Shown here one piece after another: positions 1 through 7,826 of a stretch of 58,104 nucleotides of DNA (positions are counted from its first letter, which is position 1; every line of letters begins with the position of its first letter). The position numbers and the translations under genes were made by a program. The notes beneath the pieces are model-generated. The model was not told the origin of the DNA, did no database searches, and saw only the letters and a program-made list of their open reading frames with translations. Source of the stretch: a virus; the IMG/VR virus record IMGVR_UViG_3300045993_000204, positions 1-58,104 of that record, one strand, 5' to 3'.

Positions 1-127
1 ACAATGGGATGCCTCCCACGCATCTACAGAACCAGGGGTGGTATGCACGCGGTGGTCCTGTCAAGTTTGAAGACGGGGGATTTGTGGAAGAAGACGGGTT
101 AGACAACCTAGCTAGCAGGTATCCTGA
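1..127. repeat. Terminal direct repeat, left copy (assembly overlap)
   Basis: These 127 bases are identical to 57978-58104. The exact length of 127 equals a common maximum assembler k-mer, and the reading frame at the right end continues unbroken into the frame at position 1. I therefore read it as the circularisation overlap of a metagenomic or shotgun assembly, giving a unit genome of 57,977 bp. A true terminal repeat is possible but would be very short and would lie inside a gene. Confidence 0.95.
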
Positions 128-1283
128 GACTGCGCCTGTGGCTAAGAAAGCTACCATTCAAGACCTGTTTGCTAAGTACCAGCAAGAAGATTCAGGCGGA
201 TACCGTGAGCAGCTCAAGCAAGCACGGGAGGCGTCTAATGCATCGCAACAAGCCTTCAGGGATACGCTCAAGAAAGCAATGGAAGGCGGGGAAGAAAGCA
301 AGCCCTCAAATGCCGAGATGTACTTCCGCCTAGCTGCGGCAATCGGCGCCCCCACTCCAACAGGGCATATAAGTGAACGGCTGAGCAACGCCTCTCGCGC
401 CATGGCGGACTACCAGAAAGAGACTCGAGAAACCGAGTCAGCCCGTAGGTCTAAGAACCTAGCGTTAACCTTGGAAGAGCAGAAGCTGGGTATGCAGAGC
501 GCAAAAGATGAACTAAACACCCTACGAGGCATGGCAGGGGAAGATAGTAAAGACAAGCGGGCTGTGACTGCCGAGCTGCTCAAAGACTACATCAAGTCCG
601 GTCAGCCCCAGTCTGAGGCCGGTAAAGTTGCACAGGATGCAGGGCTCAAACCAGGCACCCCAGAATTTAGCAAGTTTGTTAACAAGTACGTCACAGACAA
701 GCTAGAGTCGGGCGCCATGTTCAAGCAAATTATGGCTAGCGTAGCTCAAGGTAATTTGGCCAATGCGCAAGCTAACACAGAGCTGAAAGGCATGGCAATT
801 GAGAATAATATTGCGCAAGGTAAGAAGCTGTCCCCGCAAGAAGCTAATATGAAGCTTGCTGCGCAGGATGCACTTGCTGGCATAGATACTAGCTTGGCTT
901 ACCTCGACAAAGCATTCAAACTGAACCCCAATACTTTTGACAATACAGAGTACGACAAAGTCCAACGGAAAATTCTTGAGCAAACCAAGTCAACAGATAC
1001 ACGTGTTATTGCCACGCGCTTACAAAGTAATCTACTTGGTAAGAAAGCTGCGACCAGCTTGAAAGATATCTTTGGAGGTAACCCAACAGAAGGCGAGCGC
1101 AAAGTTAATATGGCGCTTGAAGGTATTGACGCGATGAGTAGGGCAGAACGGGCCGCTATTATGCAAGAAGCTGGTAAGTTTGTAATGGCAAGGCGCAATA
1201 TACAAGTGCAACGACTCAAAGAAATTGAGTCAGGGCAGTGGCGAATTGTCACCCCACAAATTCCTGCAATAGGAGATGAGTAA
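1..1283 (+). CDS. Internal virion protein, C-terminal part (gene starts at 57482)
   Basis: This is the C-terminal 427 or so codons of a gene that begins at 57482 and crosses the contig join. Joined, it makes a 592-residue protein. The first in-frame ATG here (position 9) is not the start, because the frame is open back through position 1. It carries the motif YARGGPVK, shared with other late proteins, followed by a long charged, Ala/Lys/Gln-rich, probably helical and coiled-coil body. The stop (TAA 1281-1283) overlaps the next ATG as TAATG. Its position at the end of the late operon, among large low-complexity proteins, fits a podovirus internal or ejection protein. No enzymatic motif is visible. 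Confidence 0.75.
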   Translation, partial: NGMPPTHLQNQGWYARGGPVKFEDGGFVEEDGLDNLASRYPETAPVAKKATIQDLFAKYQQEDSGGYREQLKQAREASNASQQAFRDTLKKAMEGGEESKPSNAEMYFRLAAAIGAPTPTGHISERLSNASRAMADYQKETRETESARRSKNLALTLEEQKLGMQSAKDELNTLRGMAGEDSKDKRAVTAELLKDYIKSGQPQSEAGKVAQDAGLKPGTPEFSKFVNKYVTDKLESGAMFKQIMASVAQGNLANAQANTELKGMAIENNIAQGKKLSPQEANMKLAAQDALAGIDTSLAYLDKAFKLNPNTFDNTEYDKVQRKILEQTKSTDTRVIATRLQSNLLGKKAATSLKDIFGGNPTEGERKVNMALEGIDAMSRAERAAIMQEAGKFVMARRNIQVQRLKEIESGQWRIVTPQIPAIGDE

Positions 1284-3214
1284 TGGCTGACTATAAAAAT
1301 GCAGCACGGGCTGCTCTTGGCCAAGGTCTTGGTATGGGCTGGGGCGACGAAGGTGAAGCGTGGTTACGTTCCAAGCTTGGTGATGAGGACTACGAAGATG
1401 CGCTCAAGCGTATTAGGAGTGAATACGGGCACTACGCGCAGTCTAACCCAGGCAAGGCCGCAGCACTTGAATTTGCAGGCGGGGCACTTCCTGGCTTAGC
1501 CGCAATGCTAATTCCAGGTGGCCAGGGTGCTGGTGCCGCTCAGTTAGGCCGTGCTAGCTTAGGTGCAGCAGCTCGTATGGCTGGCACAGGCGCTGCAACA
1601 GGCGCAATTGCAGGAGCTGGGTCCGCAGAAGAAGGTAATAGGGACTCAGGTGCTATTACTGGCGGTGTAATAGGCGGTACACTTGGTCTTGCAGTACCAG
1701 CAGCTATGCGCGGTGCTGGGGGTGCTGGTAGATGGTTAAAGGAACGTATGGCAGCGTACGGAGACGAAATACCTAACGCAGCAGGTGCCTCGTTTGCGCA
1801 AGTGCTAAATAATAGCCCAACAACTATTAAGGACGCAGCTGCGCGTAAGATGTCTGAGGCAATGCAGCAGAAACCGATTTCTTTAGCTCAAATTAGTCAA
1901 AGCGTAGCAGACGATGCTACTCGGGGTATTCCTTCAGTTATAGCTAATGCTGACACAGGTTTGGCTGATCTAGCCCAAGCTGTAGCGCAACGCACCGGCA
2001 AAGGTGCGCATAAAGTAGAAGATGTGCTAGCTGCACAGCGTTTAGGCACCAAGGAGCGCTCTGTTAGTCAAACCAACAAAGCGCTAAACCCAAAAGACTA
2101 TGACGATGCACTGGACCAACTTACGCAAGATATGAAGACCCGGTCAGACCCGGCCTATCAACAAGCTTACGCTTATGGCGAGGTCAAAGACCCAGACGTA
2201 CTAGCGTTCCTCTCCCGCCCACAGTTCCAGCAGGGTCTTAAGGAAGCCCAGCGTAGCGCCGATGTGCTAGGCGAAACAATAGACCTTTCTAAACCTACCG
2301 TTGAAATGCTAGACCGCGCTAAGAAAGGTATAGACTCACTAATTGAGGCAGAAAAGAACGCAGTGACAGGCAAGCTAACTCCGCATGGACGCGACTTGAC
2401 TATTGCAAAGAATGACTTCTTGAAGGAGCTTGACCGTGTTGTCCCCGACTACGAACTTGCTCGAGGTATTTGGAGTGGAGGTGCAGAACTTACTGACGCT
2501 ATGCGTAAAGGCTTGAGCGACTTTGGACAGATGCGGCATCAACAAGTTGTTAAGCTTGTTGGTGGTATGACTACTGCTGAGAAAGAAGCTTTCCGTACGG
2601 GCGTTGCACAGAAGCTTTACCAGGATACAACGAACTCATCAGGTAACCGGAATGCCGCCCAGAATATCATTGGCGCACCTGAGATGCAAGCTAAGCTCCA
2701 ACCGCTATTTGATAATCCTGGTGAGTTCAAGCTGTTCAAAGCAGCTATGGAGCGTGAATCCCAGCTATTTCAGCAGTCTAGCAAAATACTGGGCGGGTCA
2801 TCTACAGGCAAAAATATACAGATGCAAGGGTTACTCAAGGATGACGAGGCAATTACTCAGGCAATAGGGAGCTCTGTTACAGGGGGCCTTAAGACAGGCC
2901 TGGTAGGAATGGCTATGGGGGCCTTGCGCAAAGGCCAGATGACCGAGAAGACAGCCGACAAGCTAGCTACCATGCTGATGGCTAAGGACCCGCATGAGGT
3001 TGCGTCTGTAGTCAAGTTGTTAGAAGACTACCAAGCTAAGACTGCTCCCAAAGCAGCTAGGTTTTCTGCTGCGCAGATGGGGGCAACAACAGGATCAGCC
3101 ATTGCAACTGCCCCAGCCCCATCAACATACCAGCAGCCTAGCAATCTAGATGACGATGAAGAGTTGCAAAAGCTAATGACTGGCCCAAGCATCTTTGGTA
3201 CTATCGATGAGTAA
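1283..3214 (+). CDS. Large Ala/Gly-rich internal virion protein (ejection-type)
   Basis: A protein of 643 residues, the last gene of the late rightward operon. AGGAG lies 8 bases before the ATG, which overlaps the previous stop (TAATG). Residues 60-145 are Gly/Ala-rich and hydrophobic (for example the run GGALPGLAAMLIPGG), the kind of segment podovirus ejection proteins use for membrane insertion. The remainder is helical and charged. The C-terminus is Pro/Asp/Glu-rich. I see no lysozyme, transglycosylase or protease motif. Its stop codon overlaps the stop of the convergent minus-strand gene by 14 bases (3201-3214). Role inferred from position and composition. Confidence 0.7.
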   Translation: MADYKNAARAALGQGLGMGWGDEGEAWLRSKLGDEDYEDALKRIRSEYGHYAQSNPGKAAALEFAGGALPGLAAMLIPGGQGAGAAQLGRASLGAAARMAGTGAATGAIAGAGSAEEGNRDSGAITGGVIGGTLGLAVPAAMRGAGGAGRWLKERMAAYGDEIPNAAGASFAQVLNNSPTTIKDAAARKMSEAMQQKPISLAQISQSVADDATRGIPSVIANADTGLADLAQAVAQRTGKGAHKVEDVLAAQRLGTKERSVSQTNKALNPKDYDDALDQLTQDMKTRSDPAYQQAYAYGEVKDPDVLAFLSRPQFQQGLKEAQRSADVLGETIDLSKPTVEMLDRAKKGIDSLIEAEKNAVTGKLTPHGRDLTIAKNDFLKELDRVVPDYELARGIWSGGAELTDAMRKGLSDFGQMRHQQVVKLVGGMTTAEKEAFRTGVAQKLYQDTTNSSGNRNAAQNIIGAPEMQAKLQPLFDNPGEFKLFKAAMERESQLFQQSSKILGGSSTGKNIQMQGLLKDDEAITQAIGSSVTGGLKTGLVGMAMGALRKGQMTEKTADKLATMLMAKDPHEVASVVKLLEDYQAKTAPKAARFSAAQMGATTGSAIATAPAPSTYQQPSNLDDDEELQKLMTGPSIFGTIDE

Positions 3215-3395
3215 GCTTGTCCATGTAGACAAGATTACGGCGGGCTAAAATGATACGTAGGTGCTCTGCTGCATCCTTTTGTCCCTCGTCTTCTGCTTTG
3301 TTAATCATGCTTAGGAGCTCTTGCTGAGTTTTGTCCCACTGTAGACCAGGCCCAAGGATTTCGCGCAAGTACTGCCAAGTTTTATTGCTTGTCAT
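3201..3395 (-). CDS. Small hypothetical early protein (64 aa)
   Basis: The last gene of the leftward early arm: 64 residues, hydrophilic and probably all-helical. Its ATG overlaps the upstream stop as ATGA (3392-3395), so it is probably translated by coupling. Its 3' end runs into the end of the convergent late gene. A 6-bp stem with a 6-base loop (3216-3233) lies within its coding region, too weak to be called a terminator. Function unknown. Confidence 0.65.
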   Translation of the reverse strand: MTSNKTWQYLREILGPGLQWDKTQQELLSMINKAEDEGQKDAAEHLRIILARRNLVYMDKLTHR

Positions 3396-3934
3396 ACATT
3401 AGCCCGTGCAGCAGGGTAGTAAAAAATCTCCCACGGTCGGTAGTCTGTTTTATAGTCCGTATGCTTTGATACGCCGTACTTATCCCCAGCGCAGCATTCC
3501 CGGCACGTCACGCAGCGCCCGTTGCCCCGATTGAGGTCAGTGCTGTACGCAGTCAGGGGCTTGTCAACGCCGCACTTTGCGCAAGCTTGTGACGGGGTGG
3601 GCTTCCTGGCCTCGCACACCTTGCATGTGTTGTGGAATACATATTCGGGCTTGGCAAGCCTCTCGGGATTCCTGATCCTCCGGTACCCCTCTCGCAACGG
3701 TTTCTTTATTCCGCAGCAGACGCAGGGTTTGCCGTAATCTCCATTAAGGCGCATCTCGCTCTCAACAGGTTGTCCGGCTTTGATAACGGCGTCGCACGTC
3801 TTGCAAACGCTCCGGTACAGCATATCTTCGCCAGTTCGTCTTACTCGTGCAAAGCCTTTAGCTTTGGGCTTGCGTACTCCGCACACGGTGCACACTTGCC
3901 CGAGCATGTGGTAGCGGGTCATCTCGCTTGTCAT
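3392..3934 (-). CDS. Protein with three tandem zinc ribbons (180 aa)
   Basis: Three repeats of a CxxC...CxxC unit can be read: CTVCG...CKTCD, CVCCG...CKVCE and CAKCG...CVTCRECC. Each first knuckle is followed by a KP dipeptide and an aromatic/basic stretch. This looks like three zinc-binding modules arisen by internal duplication, probably contacting nucleic acid or protein. There is no HNH or other nuclease motif. I start it at 3934, where ATG overlaps the previous stop (ATGA) behind GGGAGCAAGAC. A start further upstream would overlap the neighbour more. Function unknown. Confidence 0.75.
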   Translation of the reverse strand: MTSEMTRYHMLGQVCTVCGVRKPKAKGFARVRRTGEDMLYRSVCKTCDAVIKAGQPVESEMRLNGDYGKPCVCCGIKKPLREGYRRIRNPERLAKPEYVFHNTCKVCEARKPTPSQACAKCGVDKPLTAYSTDLNRGNGRCVTCRECCAGDKYGVSKHTDYKTDYRPWEIFYYPAARANV

Positions 3935-4311
3935 GTCTTGCTCCCTGCTTCTACGCAGCACAATTGCACTGCTATAACGTGACCAATGTGGACGTGTTTT
4001 CCGGTTAATGTTTCAGATGTGGGTAGTCCAGCAGCAACTGCTTTTTCTTCGCATCTAGCGCACAGGTATTTGCCCTCTGGTGGGGCGTCTAAGAAGGTGA
4101 ATTTCTTAGTCCCGGTAAAGTTTGTCCCGCACCAGTTGAGTATCGAAATATGAGTCTTGTACTTTTGGCTAACTCTTAGTGTCGTAACACTTCGTGGCCG
4201 ATGGATAAGCACTGCCCTGCTGTTCTCGACAAACGGGCTACACGATGCCCAAGGCAATGCCCCTGGTGCCCATCGCTGCAAGTCTTTCAATGTTTGGAGT
4301 GGAAGCTTCAT
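3931..4311 (-). CDS. Small zinc-knuckle protein (126 aa)
   Basis: The C-terminal half contains CARCEEKAVAAGLPTSE followed by LTGKHVHIG, a pattern I recall from short hypothetical proteins of Burkholderiales phages. The CxxC and the His pair could bind a metal. The start (4311) overlaps the previous stop as ATGA, preceded by GGGAGCAAGAC, the same 15-base junction found in front of the next gene. The protein ends in EAGSKT, matching the AAGSKT end of its upstream neighbour. Function unknown. Confidence 0.65.
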   Translation of the reverse strand: MKLPLQTLKDLQRWAPGALPWASCSPFVENSRAVLIHRPRSVTTLRVSQKYKTHISILNWCGTNFTGTKKFTFLDAPPEGKYLCARCEEKAVAAGLPTSETLTGKHVHIGHVIAVQLCCVEAGSKT

Positions 4312-4550
4312 GTCTTGCTCCCTGCTGCTTCACGGTACGCCGCGACTTTGTCCATAACGCCGTGTTTCTCACACAGATATTCACCCGCATACTGTGCGTG
4401 ATACTCCAGGTCGTCCGCAGCATCGGACAGCATTGCTTTCAGCGCAGCACGCTCTGCTTCGAGTTCATCGATCCTGTATGCAGCTTCATTCTTCAGTCGG
4501 CTTACACCAATGCGCAGTCTCTCGACGAGAGTCATTTCATCTTGTGTCAT
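4308..4550 (-). CDS. TLVERLR-family small protein (80 aa)
   Basis: A member of a local paralogous family defined by an N-terminal TLVERLR and a following EAAxRIxxLE coiled-coil segment; here MTLVERLR at residues 6-13 and EAAYRIDELEAER at about 22-34. The others are at 4843-5160 and 5367-5708, with a 13-codon remnant at 5329-5370. The start at 4550 has GGAGG 3 bases upstream and overlaps the preceding stop (ATGA). Probably a small helical protein. The function of the family is unknown. Confidence 0.65.
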   Translation of the reverse strand: MTQDEMTLVERLRIGVSRLKNEAAYRIDELEAERAALKAMLSDAADDLEYHAQYAGEYLCEKHGVMDKVAAYREAAGSKT

Positions 4551-4846
4551 GTGGCCTCCCTCATTGCTGTGATGGAAGCAATTGGCCTGTGTTTATTCAA
4601 GAAGTCAGCAATGGCGTGGAAGTCATCGTTATCAATGCTTACCGCATTACCAATTTCTCCAGATAATTCTTCCGGGTCTTCGTAGCAAGTGACTCCGTTC
4701 TCGTACTTGTCGAACATCATCGCAAGCATGCCGATTGCAAATGCAGCGTCAGCCTTCAGTGCATCCCTCTCCCTAGCAATGCGCTTGAGTTCTGACAGCG
4801 ACCACTCCTTAGACCCCTCAAGATCAGCTTCAAGTTCTTCTATCAT
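4547..4846 (-). CDS. Small helical early protein (99 aa)
   Basis: I begin this at the ATG at 4846 (MIEELEADLEGSKEW), which overlaps the previous stop as ATGA and has CAGGAG upstream. The longer open frame to 4945 lacks a ribosome-binding site and would overlap the neighbour by 100 bases. The first 45 residues are Glu/Lys/Leu-rich and probably helical; an acidic segment follows. No family recognised. Confidence 0.65.
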   Translation of the reverse strand: MIEELEADLEGSKEWSLSELKRIARERDALKADAAFAIGMLAMMFDKYENGVTCYEDPEELSGEIGNAVSIDNDDFHAIADFLNKHRPIASITAMREAT

Positions 4847-5160
4847 CTTCCACGCTCCTGTGATGCGGCAACGTGGGCCTTGGTGCGCCAGCCCCTCTCC
4901 ATTTCTTCGATCCTTACTGCTAGCTCTTTTGTTTCCGCGTCGCACTTCATTCGGTATGAAATTTGGAAATCATTTTTCTGCTTTTGAAGCTCGTTAATCT
5001 CTCGCGTCTGTCGCTCGATGATGATTTGAAAACCATTGATCTCATTACTAAGACCTTGCGCTTGACTCTCAAGCTCTGCGATCCTGTCAGCAGCTTCCTG
5101 CTGAAGCACCCATGTATCGCCTTCAAATGAGTAGTCGCGCAGTCGTTCAACGAGTGTCAT
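4843..5160 (-). CDS. TLVERLR-family small protein (105 aa)
   Basis: Starts MTLVERLRDYSFEGD at 5160 behind GGGAGGG, with ATGA overlap on the previous stop. EAADRIAELESQ follows at about residues 24-35, and the rest is a predicted coiled coil. It is a tandem paralogue of the genes at 4308 and 5367, sharing both the N-terminal signature and the EAAxRIxxLE block. Function unknown; repeated duplication in a hypervariable early region suggests host-interaction roles (inference). Confidence 0.65.
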   Translation of the reverse strand: MTLVERLRDYSFEGDTWVLQQEAADRIAELESQAQGLSNEINGFQIIIERQTREINELQKQKNDFQISYRMKCDAETKELAVRIEEMERGWRTKAHVAASQERGR

Positions 5161-5336
5161 ACACCCTCCCCACAAGTTACGGTCCACGGTGGCTGAGGCG
5201 GCATAAAAGGAACGTGCTGGACCGGGTGTGGCAACGGATGTCCGTCGCGCACAGGAAAAGTCAAACGCGTCTCAAGCACGGCCACGCGCTCTCGAAGGTC
5301 ATTTACTTCCTTGCGTAGTTGTTCAAGCTCAGTCAT
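5157..5336 (-). CDS. Small coiled-coil protein with Pro-rich tail (59 aa)
   Basis: The start chosen is the ATG at 5336, preceded by TGGGAGAACAAC, the same junction string used by the gene starting at 5941. The N-terminus (MTELEQLRKEVNDLRERVAV) is a clear heptad coiled coil. The C-terminal half is Pro/His-rich. The upstream 13-codon remnant frame overlaps this start and could couple its translation. Function unknown. Confidence 0.6.
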   Translation of the reverse strand: MTELEQLRKEVNDLRERVAVLETRLTFPVRDGHPLPHPVQHVPFMPPQPPWTVTCGEGV

Positions 5337-5370
5337 GTTGTTCTCCCAGTCGTTCAACAAGTGTGCTCAC
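5329..5370 (-). pseudogene. 13-codon fossil of a TLVERLR-family gene
   Basis: Reading leftward from a GTG at 5370 gives MSTLVERLGEQHD and a stop. The front half matches the family N-terminus (TLVERL). The back half (LGEQHD) matches the LGEQHD near the C-terminus of the protein encoded at 5919-6734. The GTG overlaps the stop of the upstream gene, and its own stop lies just inside the next gene. It looks like an internal deletion that kept both gene junctions intact. It may still act as a translational relay. Confidence 0.55.
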
Positions 5371-5708
5371 ATGAAACTCCCATCAAGTAGGCCACCGGGT
5401 TTGCGCCACTCGACCCTAAGTGCATCCTTAAGTGCTTGTGGCAGTTCGTCTTTCGACTGTTGTCTTTGGACGATTGCTTCAAGCTCTGCGATCTTGTCGT
5501 TCAGCCCGTCGATTACTTTTTGCAGATTCATCGGCCTTGCTTCTAGGGCTTCGATCCTGTCAGCCGCTTCTGTCGCCACCTTCGCAAAGTCAAGGCTGCT
5601 GTTCCTGGCGTGGCAGATGTCAGCGCCATCGCGCAGTCGTTCAACGAGTGTGGTCGAACATCCAACATAAATGACGCTGCCTATGTCATCAAAGTTTTCG
5701 TTAGTCAT
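5367..5708 (-). CDS. TLVERLR-family small protein (113 aa)
   Basis: Contains STTLVERLRDGADICHARN at residues 18-36, then EAADRIEALEAR, and a C-terminal helix ending in Lys/Pro-rich sequence. It is the longest of the three intact family members, with about 17 extra N-terminal residues before the shared TLVERLR. The start at 5708 follows GGAGAG and overlaps the upstream stop as ATGA. Function unknown. Confidence 0.65.
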   Translation of the reverse strand: MTNENFDDIGSVIYVGCSTTLVERLRDGADICHARNSSLDFAKVATEAADRIEALEARPMNLQKVIDGLNDKIAELEAIVQRQQSKDELPQALKDALRVEWRKPGGLLDGSFM

Positions 5709-5941
5709 ACACTCTCCGGTAGATGGTGTTTAATCAGTCGATAGGTTGCTAGTATTTTTCTGGCCGTCTTGTCAGTTAAAAATCTCTCATCTAACAGTTT
5801 CCTGAATGTCGAAGGAGATATGCCTAGTGCCTTTGCCGCAGCACGTTCGCTGCCATAGATACCAAGCACACGTCTTAGGATCGTTACAAACGGCGTGGCC
5901 TTCTCGGGCAGAAGAATCTCAATTCGCTTTTGGTAGGTCAT
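5705..5941 (-). CDS. Helix-turn-helix DNA-binding protein (78 aa)
   Basis: Residues about 27-50 read SERAAAKALGISPSTFRKLL, a typical helix-turn-helix of the Cro/CI or Fis-like kind (AAxALGIS turn, then a recognition helix). The basic N-terminus and short length fit a phage transcription factor or repressor-like protein. Start 5941 lies behind TGGGAGAACAAC inside the end of the upstream gene. It may regulate the early operon; no operator can be assigned from sequence. Confidence 0.7.
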   Translation of the reverse strand: MTYQKRIEILLPEKATPFVTILRRVLGIYGSERAAAKALGISPSTFRKLLDERFLTDKTARKILATYRLIKHHLPESV

Positions 5942-6734
5942 GTTGTTCTCCCAGCGCCGCACGCAGCGCGTTGATTGCTGATTCAAAAGAGACTATTGCT
6001 TTGCCGTCCCACTCCGTGTTATCTATGCCTGAGTACATTGCCCCCATAGCCTCAAGCGCCAGCGCCATTACTTCGCGGTACTTGATATTTGCCAATGTCA
6101 GCTTTACGCTTCCGTCCATCAACTTCTCGTTAAGACTTCGCTCAAAGTCATAGTTAGCAATAGCTTCTTGCCAGCGCTTGAAGTCGTGCTCTATGCGTGC
6201 GTTCAGTGCTTCAATCTCGCGGGTCTTGGTGTCGGGTTGCGGTGCTGCGTAGAGAGGGACTGTGTACCTGCCTTCATGCCTAGCATGTTCTTCTGGGCAG
6301 ATCGTGTCGTAAACACCATCGTGTATTAGCCATCCCCACCCCACTGGCTTTGCAGGGGTGTCCACTAACTGGACACCCTTTAGACTTCTAATAATTAGTG
6401 CTGGATCTTCAGGGTCGTAAAATCCACCAGCACCTTTATTCCGCTTGTCAAATTCAACGGCAGCTTCTTCGAGCACTGCTTCGCGGGTCTTGGTGTCGGG
6501 TTGCGGTGCTACGTATAGCGGCCTGAATAGATGCATCCTGCGGTCTATTGGCTTCCAAGTAGTGACGTCACTTTTTGGACCCGCGCTGATAAGCTGCCAC
6601 GCCACCGGCTCCGCAGTGACTGCGAACAAATCATCAAGCGCAGCCTCAATGTGATCGCGCCCTGCCCAGTGTTCTTCTGATGAGTGTGCCATGCGGTACG
6701 CTTCGATGGCTTTCCAGAGGTCTTCCTTTGTCAT
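5919..6734 (-). CDS. Hypothetical protein with duplicated APQPDTKTRE segment (271 aa)
   Basis: Contains two copies of PLYxAPQPDTKTRE (about residues 73-86 and 162-175), each preceded by a similar Val/Trp-rich stretch, so part of the protein is an internal duplication. This phrase recurs, from memory, in hypothetical proteins of betaproteobacterial phages and prophages. A C-terminal helical region ends LGEQHDLPKAN. Start 6734 overlaps the previous stop (ATGA). Function unknown. Confidence 0.7.
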   Translation of the reverse strand: MTKEDLWKAIEAYRMAHSSEEHWAGRDHIEAALDDLFAVTAEPVAWQLISAGPKSDVTTWKPIDRRMHLFRPLYVAPQPDTKTREAVLEEAAVEFDKRNKGAGGFYDPEDPALIIRSLKGVQLVDTPAKPVGWGWLIHDGVYDTICPEEHARHEGRYTVPLYAAPQPDTKTREIEALNARIEHDFKRWQEAIANYDFERSLNEKLMDGSVKLTLANIKYREVMALALEAMGAMYSGIDNTEWDGKAIVSFESAINALRAALGEQHDLPKAN

Positions 6735-6958
6735 TTCAAATACTTCCTTATGTAGTTACCAACTCCGTAGGTGGCGCCATAGGTATTGCGTGTGTATTCA
6801 TCTGCTTCTGTCGCAGCTTCTCGAAGCGCAGCCTTGCGGCACGCTTCGCCGTACTTGCGCATCTGGTCGGCGGTGTAGGTGGTGCTTGTTACATGCGTAT
6901 CCGCGTCAAGCCAATCTGATACCGAATACTGGGAGGAAGGCAGTGGTGGCAGGTTCAT
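6731..6958 (-). CDS. Small hypothetical protein (75 aa)
   Basis: Starts MNLPPLPSSQYSVSDWLDAD at 6958 behind GAAGGGG, overlapping the upstream stop (ATGA). The middle section, QMRKYGEACRKAALREAA, is an amphipathic helix of a type frequent in short phage proteins. No domain recognised. Confidence 0.65.
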   Translation of the reverse strand: MNLPPLPSSQYSVSDWLDADTHVTSTTYTADQMRKYGEACRKAALREAATEADEYTRNTYGATYGVGNYIRKYLK

Positions 6959-7584
6959 AGCACCCCTTCGAAGCACTCGTGAACAAGCGCGTCAAACTCT
7001 GCGTTTGCAGCGGACTCTGCGGCGTACCATGCGGCGGACTTTTCGGCGTACTTTGCGGCGTACTCTGCGGCGTACCATGCGGCGGACCATGCGGCGGACC
7101 ATGCGGCGGACTCTGCGGCGGACCATGCAGCGGACTCTGCGTTTGCAGCGGACTCTGCGGCGTACCATGCGGCGGACTCTGCGGCGGACCATGCAGCGGA
7201 CTCTGCGGCGGACCTAATAGACTCGTCCCCAGTCATCAGCCAGTCCAGCACAATGTCAGGCAGCTCCCCGTATTCAGTAGTTTTCAGCGCCTGCATCCGT
7301 GCATGAAAACGTAGCATGACTGTCGCGTCCATCCTAGCTATGATGGTGCGCTCAGTGCAGACGATCTTGTCATCGCCTTTGATGATCTTGCCACCGCATT
7401 CAACGAGACACAGTATTGGGCCGGGTGCATGCTTAAGCGCTTGATGTGGCTTCAGGCTTGCATGTAGCCCTTGTTCGCACAGGAGCGGTTCTCCAGTGAA
7501 GATCAAAGGTACTCCGTCATCAGGCGCAGTTTTTCCGTCGCGCATTTTGTTGTTCTCGTAGAGAAAATGCCATGCTCTTGTCAT
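6955..7584 (-). CDS. DUF7666-like protein with SAAx repeat tail (209 aa)
   Basis: Begins MTRAWHFLYENNKMRDGK at 7584 (ATGA overlap, GGGGG upstream). The first 140 residues resemble the phage family I know as DUF7666 (AWHFL start, CEQGLHASLKPHQALKHAPG core, then ECGGKI). The last 70 residues are a run of four-residue units [SY]AA[EWK], encoded by 12-base-periodic DNA at about 6990-7215. The tail is probably a continuous Ala-rich helix whose length can change by replication slippage. Function unknown. Confidence 0.75.
   Translation of the reverse strand: MTRAWHFLYENNKMRDGKTAPDDGVPLIFTGEPLLCEQGLHASLKPHQALKHAPGPILCLVECGGKIIKGDDKIVCTERTIIARMDATVMLRFHARMQALKTTEYGELPDIVLDWLMTGDESIRSAAESAAWSAAESAAWYAAESAANAESAAWSAAESAAWSAAWSAAWYAAEYAAKYAEKSAAWYAAESAANAEFDALVHECFEGVL
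6990..7215. repeat. 12-bp-period coding repeat (SAAE/SAAW units)
   Basis: Low-complexity DNA built from GCGGACTCTGCG- and GCGTACCATGCG-like 12-mers, GC-richer than its surroundings. On the minus strand it encodes repeated [SY]AA[EWK] units. Larger repeated blocks (for example the SAAWYAAESAANAE phrase, present twice) show that multi-unit segments were duplicated as well. Confidence 0.9.
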
Positions 7585-7826
7585 GTCAAGTACCCCCAAG
7601 CGAAGCACAGCGCAACAAACGCGCAGAACATGCCAACTACTGCGAGGCCGTTCAGGATGCGGCCAAACAGCGCGTCGATCTCGCTCCAAGGAGCATTCCA
7701 GTCGTCATCGGGGATTTTGTAAGATTTCCAGTCAGTCATGATATTTCCTTTAACTTGTGCTGCCCACCACGTGCGGTTACGCTGTAACAGTGCTAGCTTA
7801 TCAAGAAGCAAGTTTTCATTGTCCAT
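7581..7826 (-). CDS. Small single-pass membrane protein (81 aa)
   Basis: The C-terminal 25 residues (GRILNGLAVVGMFCAFVALC and on) form one clear transmembrane helix, preceded by a soluble Trp/Asp-rich stretch. GGGAGCAC lies upstream of the ATG at 7826. An internal ATG preceded by AAAGGA (about 7739) would give a 51-residue version beginning MTDWKSYKIPDDDW; I cannot decide between them. Possibly a host membrane-targeting early protein. Confidence 0.6.
   Translation of the reverse strand: MDNENLLLDKLALLQRNRTWWAAQVKGNIMTDWKSYKIPDDDWNAPWSEIDALFGRILNGLAVVGMFCAFVALCFAWGYLT

Noticed and set aside
1-127. Biological direct terminal repeat like that of T7
   Set aside because: The exact k-mer length and location inside a coding gene favour an assembly overlap; read coverage would settle it.
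3216-3233. Bidirectional terminator between convergent arms
   Set aside because: CTTGTC-loop-GACAAG is only 6 bp with no U tract on either strand.
6879-7217. Arg- or Gly/Cys-rich proteins on the plus strand and in the third minus frame
   Set aside because: These are shadow frames of the SAAx repeat of the minus-strand gene; repeat DNA is open in several frames.
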